The position numbers and the translations under genes are program-made. A stretch of DNA of 5,414 nucleotides from an uncultured Eubacteriales bacterium (GTDB taxonomy: Bacteria > Bacillota > Clostridia > Monoglobales > Monoglobaceae). Positions 5,310-5,414 of this stretch are shown one piece after another (the first letter of the stretch is position 1; each line of letters starts with the position of its first letter). The DNA is taken from assembly GCA_905205855.1 (NCBI GenBank), contig CAJLFL010000144.1, positions 1 through 5,414 of the forward strand, in the 5' to 3' direction. Under the pieces are notes generated by a model. That model had not been told where the DNA came from, made no database searches, and saw only the letters and a list, made by a program, of their open reading frames with translations.

Positions 5310-5414
5310 CGTATAAAAAATCGGTTATGCAGCAAAAAAGCAATAGGCTGACCGAAAATATTTTTAAGGTTGACGCCGATATTCTTGAAATTAAAGAAAT
5401 TGAAAAACTGACAG
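5291..5414 (+). CDS. Regulator fragment 3: tail and linker, incomplete at the window edge
   Basis: The frame resumes as ESTQGIAYKKSVMQQ right after GRIVPFRR; an 'R-E-S-T' ending is common at the end of LacI sensor domains. It goes on open to the edge with ADILEIKEIEKLT, a charged helix that may lead into a C-terminal DNA-binding domain. It has no start of its own. Confidence 0.55.

Larger units (their letters stand above)
4663..5414 (+). pseudogene. LacI-type sensor-domain transcriptional regulator, two frameshifts, runs off the window
   Basis: After correcting two single-base shifts, one protein of about 250 residues is read to the window edge. It starts directly with a periplasmic-binding-protein-like sensor domain (MIINIITEPEYADTVW), without the usual N-terminal helix-turn-helix of LacI proteins. 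Landmarks: LKSCGRRKIALYG (the family's 'GhrrIa' strand), YDAAVCSNYISAVYLM, GIDVPKDLFVAAYGDSEIG and PSPTTITLDHEQLGIQAV, all typical of the second lobe. The first lobe seems some 35-40 residues short, with little between SALRYKHISC and CVLIDHDS. From memory, related Clostridia regulators carry a LuxR-like helix-turn-helix at the C-terminus; the acidic ADILEIKEIEKLT at the edge fits the linker before it, but the domain is not in view. It is divergent from the second DUF5107 gene and probably senses the sugar handled there. Confidence 0.7.

Overview
The window looks like a piece of a low-to-middle-GC Firmicutes chromosome, most likely a gut or rumen Clostridia member (Lachnospiraceae or Oscillospiraceae type). 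This rests on A/T-rich third positions, strong AGGAGGTGAT-type ribosome binding sites, and the protein families present. No sequence search was possible, so the taxonomy is inference.

Layout: (1) 1-2800, + strand: a long gene for a DUF5107 protein, made of a mutarotase-like beta-sandwich domain followed by tetratricopeptide (TPR) repeats. Its natural start appears to be the ATG at 17, behind an AAGGAG site, but codon 8 is TAA, so the open frame only begins at the ATG at 77. (2) 2779-4529, - strand: a second DUF5107-TPR gene, a clear paralogue. It is broken by two frameshifts at homopolymers and has lost its C-terminal half. The two genes meet tail to tail at about 2790-2797, each cut off in the middle of its TPR region. 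(3) 4530-4662: an intergenic region between divergent genes, with two identical TTTGCAA sites exactly 42 bp apart, a good sigma-A-type promoter, and matching GGTGAT-N5-ATG ribosome binding sites on both sides. (4) 4663-5414, + strand: a LacI-type sugar-sensor regulator that begins directly with its sensor domain. It has two single-base frameshifts and runs off the window before an expected C-terminal DNA-binding domain.

The intended unit is readable: two related intracellular proteins of unknown activity, probably acting on or binding a carbohydrate, next to a divergently transcribed sugar-responsive regulator. In this copy nearly everything is damaged: a nonsense codon, a double truncation, and four frameshifts. 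All four frameshifts lie in the 3.2-5.3 kb part and none in the 2.7 kb first gene. Either the locus is decaying after a deletion between convergent paralogues, or this end of the contig is poorly assembled. The sequence alone cannot decide between these.
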